Shown here: positions 34,988 to 41,635 of the stretch, piece by piece
How positions within the stretch are numbered: the stretch's first letter is position 1
Layout: every line of letters starts with the position of its first letter
Origin: an uncultured Eubacteriales bacterium
Lineage (GTDB): Bacteria; Bacillota; Clostridia; Oscillospirales; Acutalibacteraceae
Direction: 5' to 3'
Length of the DNA: 41,635 bases
Assembly: GCA_934486915.1 (NCBI GenBank)
Contig: CAKSRC010000009.1
Location: 1-41,635 of the forward strand
Notes under the pieces: generated by a model
Database searches by the model: none
Told to the model about the DNA's origin: nothing
Seen by the model: only the letters and a program-made list of their open reading frames with translations
Program-made: the position numbers and the translations under genes

Positions 34988-35016
34988 TTGTAAAGAGTAA
35001 AAAATTATATTATAAT
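34988..35016 (+). promoter_or_regulatory. Promoter of the phosphoesterase/substrate-binding-protein pair
   Basis: TTGTAA (34988-34993) and TATAAT (35011-35016) are 17 bases apart. The start near 35023 precedes the AAGGGGGAG site at 35082-35090. Confidence 0.65.
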
Positions 35017-35093
35017 ACAAATTGTGCCTATAATAAAAAGTGAGGATACTCATTATAAATAGGGTTAAAATATTTTTGTATAAGGGGGAGAAT

Positions 35094-38000
35094 ATGTTTA
35101 GATTTAAGTTAAAATCAAAAAAGAAAGAAAATAATAAACTTGAAAGAAATGACTTGCTGTCTTCAATAATAGCAGACTTATTTTCTAATATCATAACCCC
35201 TCATGTCAAGAAAATTCAAAAAATAGGGCTCAAACAATATATTGAAAAAGATTTTATAGGTTCGAGTCTTAATGATATTTTTTTGCTACAAATAAGAAGG
35301 CATCTTTCCGCCTCAAGGAATATAAAGTTGGGTTCAGGCCTTGGAAGAGCTTCTATACAATATAGAAATAATATGATTCAAATAAATTTAACAGGTGCGG
35401 CTGCGTTTGTTATAAGCGAGATTACGATTACAGATTCTCAGCTTATTGCCGCGGTAGATGATGTTATAAATCAATTTCAAAAAAAATATATAGATGATTT
35501 AAGCTACCTATATTTAAAAATAGAAGAAGTAGTTGATCAACTTTCAAAAACGGGTATATATAAACCCCTTACGTCAAGAGAAAAGACACTTTATGATCTT
35601 GTTATATTAATGCTCATGAAGAAGTATAAGGACAAAAAGTCTTCTCCTATTTGGATAAAGGAAGCAATAGGTAAGTTCAAAAGAGCGGATGTTATTAAAG
35701 ATTTAATAGGATCTATTGTTGATCAAGTTACATCTATTGCTGAAAATATAAGTCAAAATCTTTATCTAAATTTGAAGCTTACGTTGGATTCGGGTTTATT
35801 AAGGATAACGCTTAATAGAAAAACCAATAATGGACAAATAGCGGGATTTTTTAATTTGTTTGGTGTAGATATAGATAAAGAAATAGATGAATTTGTAGAT
35901 GAGTATATGACCCCAAGTTTCGTAAAGGGCATGGGGGAAATTGTAATCAATATAATTAACGGTGTATTTTTTAGCGATGATGGGGCACTTGAAGAGGATG
36001 CCTCTCATGAGGAATCCTTAAATAAACCGTTTCAAATTACTATGTCCATAGGAAATGATATCGGCACATCGAGAAACTTTAGGTGGTTTTGTAGTGATTG
36101 TGTTAAATCAAATGTATTTGAATATTCAAAGGACAAGGACTTAAAGGATAAAATTACTATAAATGCGGAATATCAAATGGTAATGAAACCAAAAACTATT
36201 TTTAGTTTAGGTTTGCTTTCTATACACAAAACCAAAAGGGAGTCTAAATTTTCTTTAGAACTTGATGGACTTGAGGAAGGAAAAACCTATTGGTATAGGG
36301 TTGGCAACTTAGAAAATAACTCATTTAGTGATGTTTATTCATTTACTATTCCTCCTAAATCTGATGTACTTACATTTCTTAATCTTGCAGACTCTCAAGG
36401 TATGGTCAAGTCCGACTATGATACATTTATAAATGTATTTGAAGGAGCCTTAAGGAATATAAAGAATGTGGACTTTGTATCTCATTTAGGTGATTTTGTC
36501 GATGATGGAAATAATGAGGATTATTGGAGTTATCTTCTTAATTCTAATGTGTGGAAGAAGTATTCCATAATACCGCTTGCAGGAAATCATGAGGCAAGAG
36601 TGAAAAAGGCTATCTTAGATAATGGCGGGAAAAATTCTATATTGACTCATTTTAACTTAGGGGATATTCCAAAACAAGACACCTCATCAGGAGCATATTA
36701 TTCTTTTAGTTATAAGAATACCACGTTTGTCGTATTAAACACCAATGACGATGATGGAAGTGGTAAGCTTTCAAAGGAACAGTATGATTGGGCGATTAGT
36801 ACTGCACAAAATGCTAAGACTAAGTGGAAGATACTCTTTACCCATAAGCCTCCGTATTCTAATGGTCCTCATTGCGATGATCTTGATGTAAAGAATATAA
36901 AGGTTCAAATAGAAGAAATTTGTTCGCAAGGTGGCTTTGATCTTGCGCTTTCAGGTCATGACCATGTTTATATAAGGACACCTATTTTGGATAAATCTAA
37001 ACCAGTAAAACATGACACTCACATAATAAAGTATCAAGGCTTGGAATATGAGACTGCTATAGACCCCAATGGGACGTTATTTATAGTCCCGGGCACGAGC
37101 GGAGTAAAAAACTACCGCCAGGATCTTTCCACAATTATACCAACAAATCTTTTAAGTGCAGCTAAGTTCCCTATATATTCTAAAATTGTGATAGATGGAA
37201 ATAGATTATATTTTACTGCATATAAATATGATGTTGAAACGGGGAAATCATCAGTGTTTGATTGTTACGCTATAGAAAAAAGCCCGGACTTTAAAAAGCA
37301 TATTAATAAAGATACCTCTAAAAACAAGAATTTAAGAGAGGTAGAAGTATTTAATAGAATCCAATTTATAAGTGCGATAAAAAATCCTAATGTTGATTCT
37401 ATAATAACTTCGGGGAAAGACTTAAAATTGGGGACTATATTTGCTATTAAAAAATTTAACATAAATCGTGACCTTTATATAAAGGGAAGTTCAAGACTTA
37501 CTCACGTGTCATTTTCTATCAAAAATAAATCAAGCCTTACTCTATGTGATGAAGTATTTATAGATAATTCGAGGAAACAAAAATCTATATTTCCCGCAAT
37601 AACGGCATTTAAGGTTTATGATAATTCAAAGGTTGTTTTTGATGATAACTCTTTCGTTAAGACTGAATATGGTTCAGGCAAGGGCGGAAGAGCAGTAAAC
37701 TTAATTGGAGACAATGCCGAAGCTGTATTCAAAAGTAAGAGTGAGCAATGGTCTGAAAATGGCGTTGTGTATTCTGAGAATAAGACGTCTAAAACAACTA
37801 TACTTGCAGGAAAGTTATCATCAAGGATTAGGTATAATACAATAGAATCTAATGGAAAAGTTATAGTAGATGGTGGAAGAATTAAAAATATAAACATATT
37901 AAAAGAAGGTAAGCTATATTTAAAATCGGGAGTTATTGGGACTGAAGAAAATCATGGATCATTTATACCTCTTAAAATAAGTGGATGTGCATATATAACA

Positions 38001-38402
38001 GGAGGTATAATTTTAAGGAAACAAAATAAAGCAATAGTGCTTGACAATAAAGCAAAACTTTATCTTGCACCAATTCATAAGGGTGCTATAAATATTGCAA
38101 ATACTTTCCCTTACTCTAAACTAACAATCAAGGACAATAAAGCAAGCGTTCAAATGTATTCCGGAAAAGACAACAATATTAAAAGTGAAAACTTATGTTA
38201 TTCCAATGAACATATATGGGATATAGTAGAAACGTTGGATAATAAAAATTACTATAAAGCATTAGACGAAAAATATGATAAACCTTCGTACTTTTCAAAG
38301 ATAGATTGCAGTAAGTATTTTAATAGGATAATATGCAAAGGAAAATCAAAAACATATTTAATAAGTAATATAAAAAATATATATGATTATGGCAGAAATT
38401 AA
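35094..38402 (+). CDS. Large calcineurin-type phosphoesterase with PAP-like N-domain and beta-helix-like C-terminus
   Basis: ATG 35094 sits 3 bases after a strong AAGGGGGAG site, giving 1102 residues; the in-frame codon at 35040 lacks a site. Residues 1-300 are unrecognised and helical. A fibronectin-like purple-acid-phosphatase N-domain (about 310-420, ending GLEEGKTYWYRVGN) precedes a metallophosphoesterase core: ADSQG (Asp433), GDFVDDG (466-472), GNHE (497-500), THKPPY (His584) and GHDH (621-624), the full metal-ligand set. Residues about 760-1010 have short repeating strand motifs (KVVFDDNSF, KLYLKSGVI) like a right-handed beta-helix. There is no signal peptide or TM segment, although the fold normally works outside the cell. 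The next gene starts 9 bases later, so the pair forms an operon. Confidence 0.75.
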   Translation: MFRFKLKSKKKENNKLERNDLLSSIIADLFSNIITPHVKKIQKIGLKQYIEKDFIGSSLNDIFLLQIRRHLSASRNIKLGSGLGRASIQYRNNMIQINLTGAAAFVISEITITDSQLIAAVDDVINQFQKKYIDDLSYLYLKIEEVVDQLSKTGIYKPLTSREKTLYDLVILMLMKKYKDKKSSPIWIKEAIGKFKRADVIKDLIGSIVDQVTSIAENISQNLYLNLKLTLDSGLLRITLNRKTNNGQIAGFFNLFGVDIDKEIDEFVDEYMTPSFVKGMGEIVINIINGVFFSDDGALEEDASHEESLNKPFQITMSIGNDIGTSRNFRWFCSDCVKSNVFEYSKDKDLKDKITINAEYQMVMKPKTIFSLGLLSIHKTKRESKFSLELDGLEEGKTYWYRVGNLENNSFSDVYSFTIPPKSDVLTFLNLADSQGMVKSDYDTFINVFEGALRNIKNVDFVSHLGDFVDDGNNEDYWSYLLNSNVWKKYSIIPLAGNHEARVKKAILDNGGKNSILTHFNLGDIPKQDTSSGAYYSFSYKNTTFVVLNTNDDDGSGKLSKEQYDWAISTAQNAKTKWKILFTHKPPYSNGPHCDDLDVKNIKVQIEEICSQGGFDLALSGHDHVYIRTPILDKSKPVKHDTHIIKYQGLEYETAIDPNGTLFIVPGTSGVKNYRQDLSTIIPTNLLSAAKFPIYSKIVIDGNRLYFTAYKYDVETGKSSVFDCYAIEKSPDFKKHINKDTSKNKNLREVEVFNRIQFISAIKNPNVDSIITSGKDLKLGTIFAIKKFNINRDLYIKGSSRLTHVSFSIKNKSSLTLCDEVFIDNSRKQKSIFPAITAFKVYDNSKVVFDDNSFVKTEYGSGKGGRAVNLIGDNAEAVFKSKSEQWSENGVVYSENKTSKTTILAGKLSSRIRYNTIESNGKVIVDGGRIKNINILKEGKLYLKSGVIGTEENHGSFIPLKISGCAYITGGIILRKQNKAIVLDNKAKLYLAPIHKGAINIANTFPYSKLTIKDNKASVQMYSGKDNNIKSENLCYSNEHIWDIVETLDNKNYYKALDEKYDKPSYFSKIDCSKYFNRIICKGKSKTYLISNIKNIYDYGRN

Positions 38403-38411
38403 AGGTGATAA

Positions 38412-40019
38412 ATGATGAAAAAGTTTATTTGTATAATGTTAGCGGGTTTGATGATGATTTCATTTACCTCGTGCAACAATTCAAAAAAGAATCCATCCAA
38501 TCAAACCATATATTATAATTTAGAAGAGGACCCAAACAGTTTGGATCCCCAAGTCTCGAACAATGATTCTGCGGAAATTATTATAACAAATATATTTGAG
38601 GGATTAACAAGGATTCAGCAAGATAATACATTAGTAGCAGGAGTGGCGGAAAAGTTTTCGCACAATGAAGACTACACTTCGTTTACTTTCTATTTAAGGG
38701 ACGATACATTTTGGTCTGATAAAAATAAAACAAGAGTCACCGCGGATGACTTTGTTTATGGAATAAAAAGAGCTGTAACAAAGGAAACCGGGTGTCCGGG
38801 TGCTAAAAACCTGTTTTGCATAAAAAATGCTAAAAAAATATATGATGGAGAAAATGCTAAGCTAGGAGTGCAAGCACTTGACCCCAATACGCTTCAAATA
38901 GATTTAGAGTATAGTTACGACGATTTCCCGCGCCTAATGGCAATGCCCGAAGCTATGCCATGTAATCAAGCATTTTTTGAATCGACTAGTGGGCAATATG
39001 GTCAAGAGGAAAAAACTATTATTTGTAACGGCCCATTTAGGTTAAAAAGTAAGTATGGCTGGGACCATAACAATAAGATATATCTTTTGGCAAATGAAGG
39101 ATATAAAGGTTACTCGGAAAGGATCCCCGCATCTTTAGAATTCACAATTGGTGAAGATAGCTCTGATTTAATAAATTTGATAAATAAGGGCAAGGTAGAT
39201 GCAGGAGAATTACCATTTGACCAATTCGATAAGGCAAAAGAACTGAAATATAACATAACTTCTTTTGAGGATACTACTTATGGTATATGTTTTAATTTCT
39301 CAGACGAAGTATTTAATAACTTAAAAGTAAGAAAAAGTTTTATTACCTCATTGGATAGGGAATATATATTAAAAAATATACCTAATAATTCTAATATAGC
39401 TAATGATATAGTAATGGAGTCGGATATTATAGACGGAAAAAATTATAGAGATTTAGCAGGAAGAAACCTTTATCTAAAGCAGGAAGAAAATCCAAAAGGA
39501 TACCTAACTCAAGGACTAAAGGAACTCAATATGGATTCATTACCTCCGGTCACAATACTTTGTAATGATGACGATAAGACAAAATCTATGGTTAGCTGTA
39601 TAATAGAAAATCTAAACAGCAAATTAGGATATTATTTTAACATGAAACCGCTTAAAAAGGGTGAAATAGATAAAAGAATTTTGCTTTCCGATTATCAGAT
39701 TGCCATAACTTCAATAACATCGCAGACAAATGACCCTATAGGAATTTTGTCAATGTTTAGAACAAATAATCCTGAAAATATTTGTGATATGAAAAATAAT
39801 TACTATGACTCGTTGATAGACCAATCATACGATGCAAGCATAGAAAGCAAGATTTCTCTTTATAAAGAAGCGGAAGAATTTTTAAACCAACAGTGTGCTT
39901 TTTATCCACTTTATTATCAAAATAGGTATTTTGCATCGGCAGCTAATGTAAGCGGGATTGTATTTTATCAACATAATGCCGGAGTAGACTTTATTAATGC
40001 AGTTAAAACTAAAAAATAG
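38412..40019 (+). CDS. Oligopeptide ABC transporter substrate-binding lipoprotein (SBP_bac_5)
   Basis: A 535-residue lipoprotein. ATG 38412 (or 38415) follows AAAGGTG. The N-terminal signal ends in SFTSC with the lipidated Cys21. The mature part has the OppA/DppA-type pattern: EEDPNSLDPQVSNNDSAEII at the start, FEGLTR, FTFYLRDDTFWSDKNKTRVT, ADDFVYGIKRAV and a C-terminal QRYFA-like stretch. It binds peptides outside the membrane for import. No permease or ATPase gene is in the window, so it would have to work with transporter parts encoded elsewhere. Linkage to the phosphoesterase suggests shared nutrient scavenging. Confidence 0.87.
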   Translation: MMKKFICIMLAGLMMISFTSCNNSKKNPSNQTIYYNLEEDPNSLDPQVSNNDSAEIIITNIFEGLTRIQQDNTLVAGVAEKFSHNEDYTSFTFYLRDDTFWSDKNKTRVTADDFVYGIKRAVTKETGCPGAKNLFCIKNAKKIYDGENAKLGVQALDPNTLQIDLEYSYDDFPRLMAMPEAMPCNQAFFESTSGQYGQEEKTIICNGPFRLKSKYGWDHNNKIYLLANEGYKGYSERIPASLEFTIGEDSSDLINLINKGKVDAGELPFDQFDKAKELKYNITSFEDTTYGICFNFSDEVFNNLKVRKSFITSLDREYILKNIPNNSNIANDIVMESDIIDGKNYRDLAGRNLYLKQEENPKGYLTQGLKELNMDSLPPVTILCNDDDKTKSMVSCIIENLNSKLGYYFNMKPLKKGEIDKRILLSDYQIAITSITSQTNDPIGILSMFRTNNPENICDMKNNYYDSLIDQSYDASIESKISLYKEAEEFLNQQCAFYPLYYQNRYFASAANVSGIVFYQHNAGVDFINAVKTKK

Positions 40020-40058
40020 TATGGTTAAATATGGTTATAAAATAGGTAATATTTTTTG

Positions 40059-40087
40059 TTGCAATAAAGTATTAATTATATTATAAT
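40059..40087 (+). promoter_or_regulatory. Promoter of the amino acid permease
   Basis: TTGCAA (40059-40064) and TATAAT (40082-40087) are 17 bases apart, with the start near 40094. The AAAGGGG site is at 40110-40116. Confidence 0.7.
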
Positions 40088-40122
40088 GGAATTTATATAA
40101 AAAATTGTAAAAGGGGTATGTT

Positions 40123-41484
40123 ATGGAAAAAACTTTACATAAAAGATACGGCCTTTCAACTGCTATAGCTATGGTTGTTGGTATAGTTATCGGTAGTGGC
40201 GTATTTTTTAAGGCAGAGAAGATTTTAGTCGCAACAGGAGGAGATCTGCCAACAGGAATTCTAGCCTGGGTACTTGGTGGATTAATAATGGTAATTTGTG
40301 CATATGTATTTGCTACAATGGCGACTAAGTATGAAAAGGTAAATGGTGTTGTGGACTATGCCGAAGCTGCTATGGGAAGTAAATATGGATATTTTGTAGG
40401 CTGGTTTATGGCTATTATATATTATCCTACACTAACGGGTGTATTGGCTTGGGTATCTGCAAGATATATTTGTGTGTTGTTTGGATTTAGTATTGTAGGG
40501 CCTGAATGTATGCTTATAGCGGGACTCGTATTAATAGCAAGTTATGCACTTAATACGTTATCCCCAAGGCTTGCGGGTAAATTCCAAGTTACAACAACTG
40601 TCGTTAAAGTTATTCCGTTGATATTAATGGCAGTAGTAGGAGTTATAGTTGGATTAAATAACGGAGTTTTAGTTCAAAACTTTACTTCAGGAGTCATTGC
40701 TGATGTCACGGGAAATCCTTTGTTTACGGCTGTCGTTGCTTCTGCATTTGCTTATGAAGGATGGATAATAGCAACCAGCATTAATGCAGAGCTAAAGGAT
40801 GCAAAGAAAAATCTACCTTTAGCACTTACCTTTGGAACAATATTTACAGTTATAATGTACATATTGTATTATGTAGGCCTTGCAGGCGCAGTTGAAAACA
40901 GAGTAATGATGGAAGGCGGAGAAACAGGAGCAAGGCTTGCTTTCTCAACCGTATTTACAAGTGTAGGCGGAGCCTTAATGTTTGTATTTGTTGTTATTTC
41001 TTGCCTAGGTACATTGAATGGATTAATGCTTGGTTGTACAAGAGGAGTATACTCCTTAGCAGCAAGAAAAGAAGGTCCAAGGCCTGAAGTCTTTTCAACA
41101 ATTGATGAGCATACAAATATGCCTGCAAACTCATCCGTAATGGGTCTTTTGCTTTGCATTATTTGGCTTGTATATTTCTATGGTGCTAACCTTGTGCCAC
41201 ACCCATGGTTTGGGCCGTTTAGCTTCGATAGTTCTGAACTTCCTGTAGTTACTATATATGCTATGTATATACCTATATTTGTAATGTTCATGGTTAAAGA
41301 AAAGTCTTTTGGGGCATTCAAGAGATTTATTATGCCGGGTCTAGGCGTATGCGCTTGTATCTTTATGTTTATGGCAGCTTGTTATGCACATGGTATGGCA
41401 GTTGTATATTATTTAATTATTTTCGCAGTTATAATGGCTGCAGGTATGTTAATAAATAAACATACAAAATCTAAAAGAGCGTAA
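40123..41484 (+). CDS. APC-family amino acid permease
   Basis: A 453-residue membrane protein with about 12 TM helices. TM1 holds the APC motif VVGIVIGSGVFFKAEKIL, in which the unwound GSG turn binds the substrate carboxylate; TM6 holds AYEGWIIATSINAEL, followed by the KDAKKNLPLAL loop typical of the family. It probably exchanges or imports an amino acid; the substrate cannot be told from sequence. Single-gene unit with its own promoter and terminator. Length is normal. Confidence 0.92.
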   Translation: MEKTLHKRYGLSTAIAMVVGIVIGSGVFFKAEKILVATGGDLPTGILAWVLGGLIMVICAYVFATMATKYEKVNGVVDYAEAAMGSKYGYFVGWFMAIIYYPTLTGVLAWVSARYICVLFGFSIVGPECMLIAGLVLIASYALNTLSPRLAGKFQVTTTVVKVIPLILMAVVGVIVGLNNGVLVQNFTSGVIADVTGNPLFTAVVASAFAYEGWIIATSINAELKDAKKNLPLALTFGTIFTVIMYILYYVGLAGAVENRVMMEGGETGARLAFSTVFTSVGGALMFVFVVISCLGTLNGLMLGCTRGVYSLAARKEGPRPEVFSTIDEHTNMPANSSVMGLLLCIIWLVYFYGANLVPHPWFGPFSFDSSELPVVTIYAMYIPIFVMFMVKEKSFGAFKRFIMPGLGVCACIFMFMAACYAHGMAVVYYLIIFAVIMAAGMLINKHTKSKRA

Positions 41485-41490
41485 ATTAAA

Positions 41491-41528
41491 CGAGGTATTG
41501 GGAAACAACCAATACCTCGCTTTTGTTT
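41491..41528 (+). terminator. Terminator of the amino acid permease gene
   Basis: CGAGGTATTGG pairs with CCAATACCTCG (loop GAAACAA), an 11-bp perfect stem, followed by CTTTTGTTT. Confidence 0.9.
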
Positions 41529-41596
41529 AATAATGAAAATAAATGTCTATGCTGATTTGGAACAAAAAATATGACCAAATTTATAATCAAAGTGCA

Positions 41597-41630
41597 GATA
41601 TGCCCCGCCGCTTAAGCGGCGGGGCATATC
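41597..41630. repeat. 34-bp perfect GC-rich palindrome at the window end
   Basis: GATATGCCCCGCCGCTT and its reverse complement meet at TTAA in the centre. Nothing else in the window has this base composition. Such hairpins occur at ends of IS200/IS605-type or other mobile elements, or as strong terminators; the element, if any, would lie beyond the window. Confidence 0.6.
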
Positions 41631-41635
41631 CAAGA

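Noticed and set aside
1..41635. CRISPR array, tRNA or rRNA genes
   Set aside because: I saw no regularly spaced direct repeats, cloverleaf-like genes or rRNA segments on reading the sequence.

Overview
The window is AT-rich DNA with strong Shine-Dalgarno sites, frequent TTG and GTG starts, an S-box (SAM-I) riboswitch in front of metK, many LysM and other Gram-positive envelope proteins, and intrinsic hairpin terminators. This suggests a low-GC Firmicute, most likely an anaerobic Clostridia/Tissierellia-type bacterium (it has a 2[4Fe-4S] ferredoxin). I cannot name the species.

Region 1 (46-21154) is the downstream part of a contractile injection system (CIS, phage-tail-like) cluster. It holds a gp25-type baseplate protein, two baseplate J-like proteins, a tail protein I-like protein and a 597-residue protein ending in an Ig-like domain. 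After an interruption it continues with a DUF4255/Pvc16-type cap protein, a carboxypeptidase-regulatory-like beta protein, a DUF4280 PAAR-like tip protein, a two-domain AAA+ ATPase of Afp15 type, a YbjN/CesT-like small protein and an overlapping alpha/beta hydrolase. Sheath, tube, tape measure and spike are not in the window and are presumably upstream.

The interruption (8784-15737) is the most unusual part. Four genes there encode membrane or exported proteins: a pseudokinase-TM-LysM protein on the opposite strand, a four-TM protein with beta-propeller-like and Cache-like outer domains plus HAMP and a degenerate class III cyclase, a single-TM protein with an outer MORN-repeat domain, and a secreted Ser-rich protein with a copper-amine-oxidase-N-like domain. 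Both signalling enzyme folds have lost their catalytic residues. I infer a dedicated envelope sensing/anchoring module built into a Gram-positive CIS locus.

Region 2 (21252-26376) is housekeeping: ferredoxin, SAM riboswitch with metK, then convergent pheS-pheT. The PheT is short and lacks the N-terminal tRNA-binding OB domain usual for bacterial PheT. Region 3 (26376-27831) is a two-gene endolysin/holin cassette on the minus strand with its own terminator and no other prophage genes; it could serve lysis and particle release.

Region 4 (28028-32622) is ruvC-ruvA-ruvB-glmM and an RlmI-like methyltransferase, all co-directional. Region 5 (32838-41528) holds an M23 endopeptidase with LysM and G5 domains, a large calcineurin-type phosphoesterase with a beta-helix-like C-terminus and no visible signal peptide, an oligopeptide-binding lipoprotein and an APC-family amino acid permease. 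The window ends in a GC-rich 34-bp perfect palindrome that looks unlike its surroundings.
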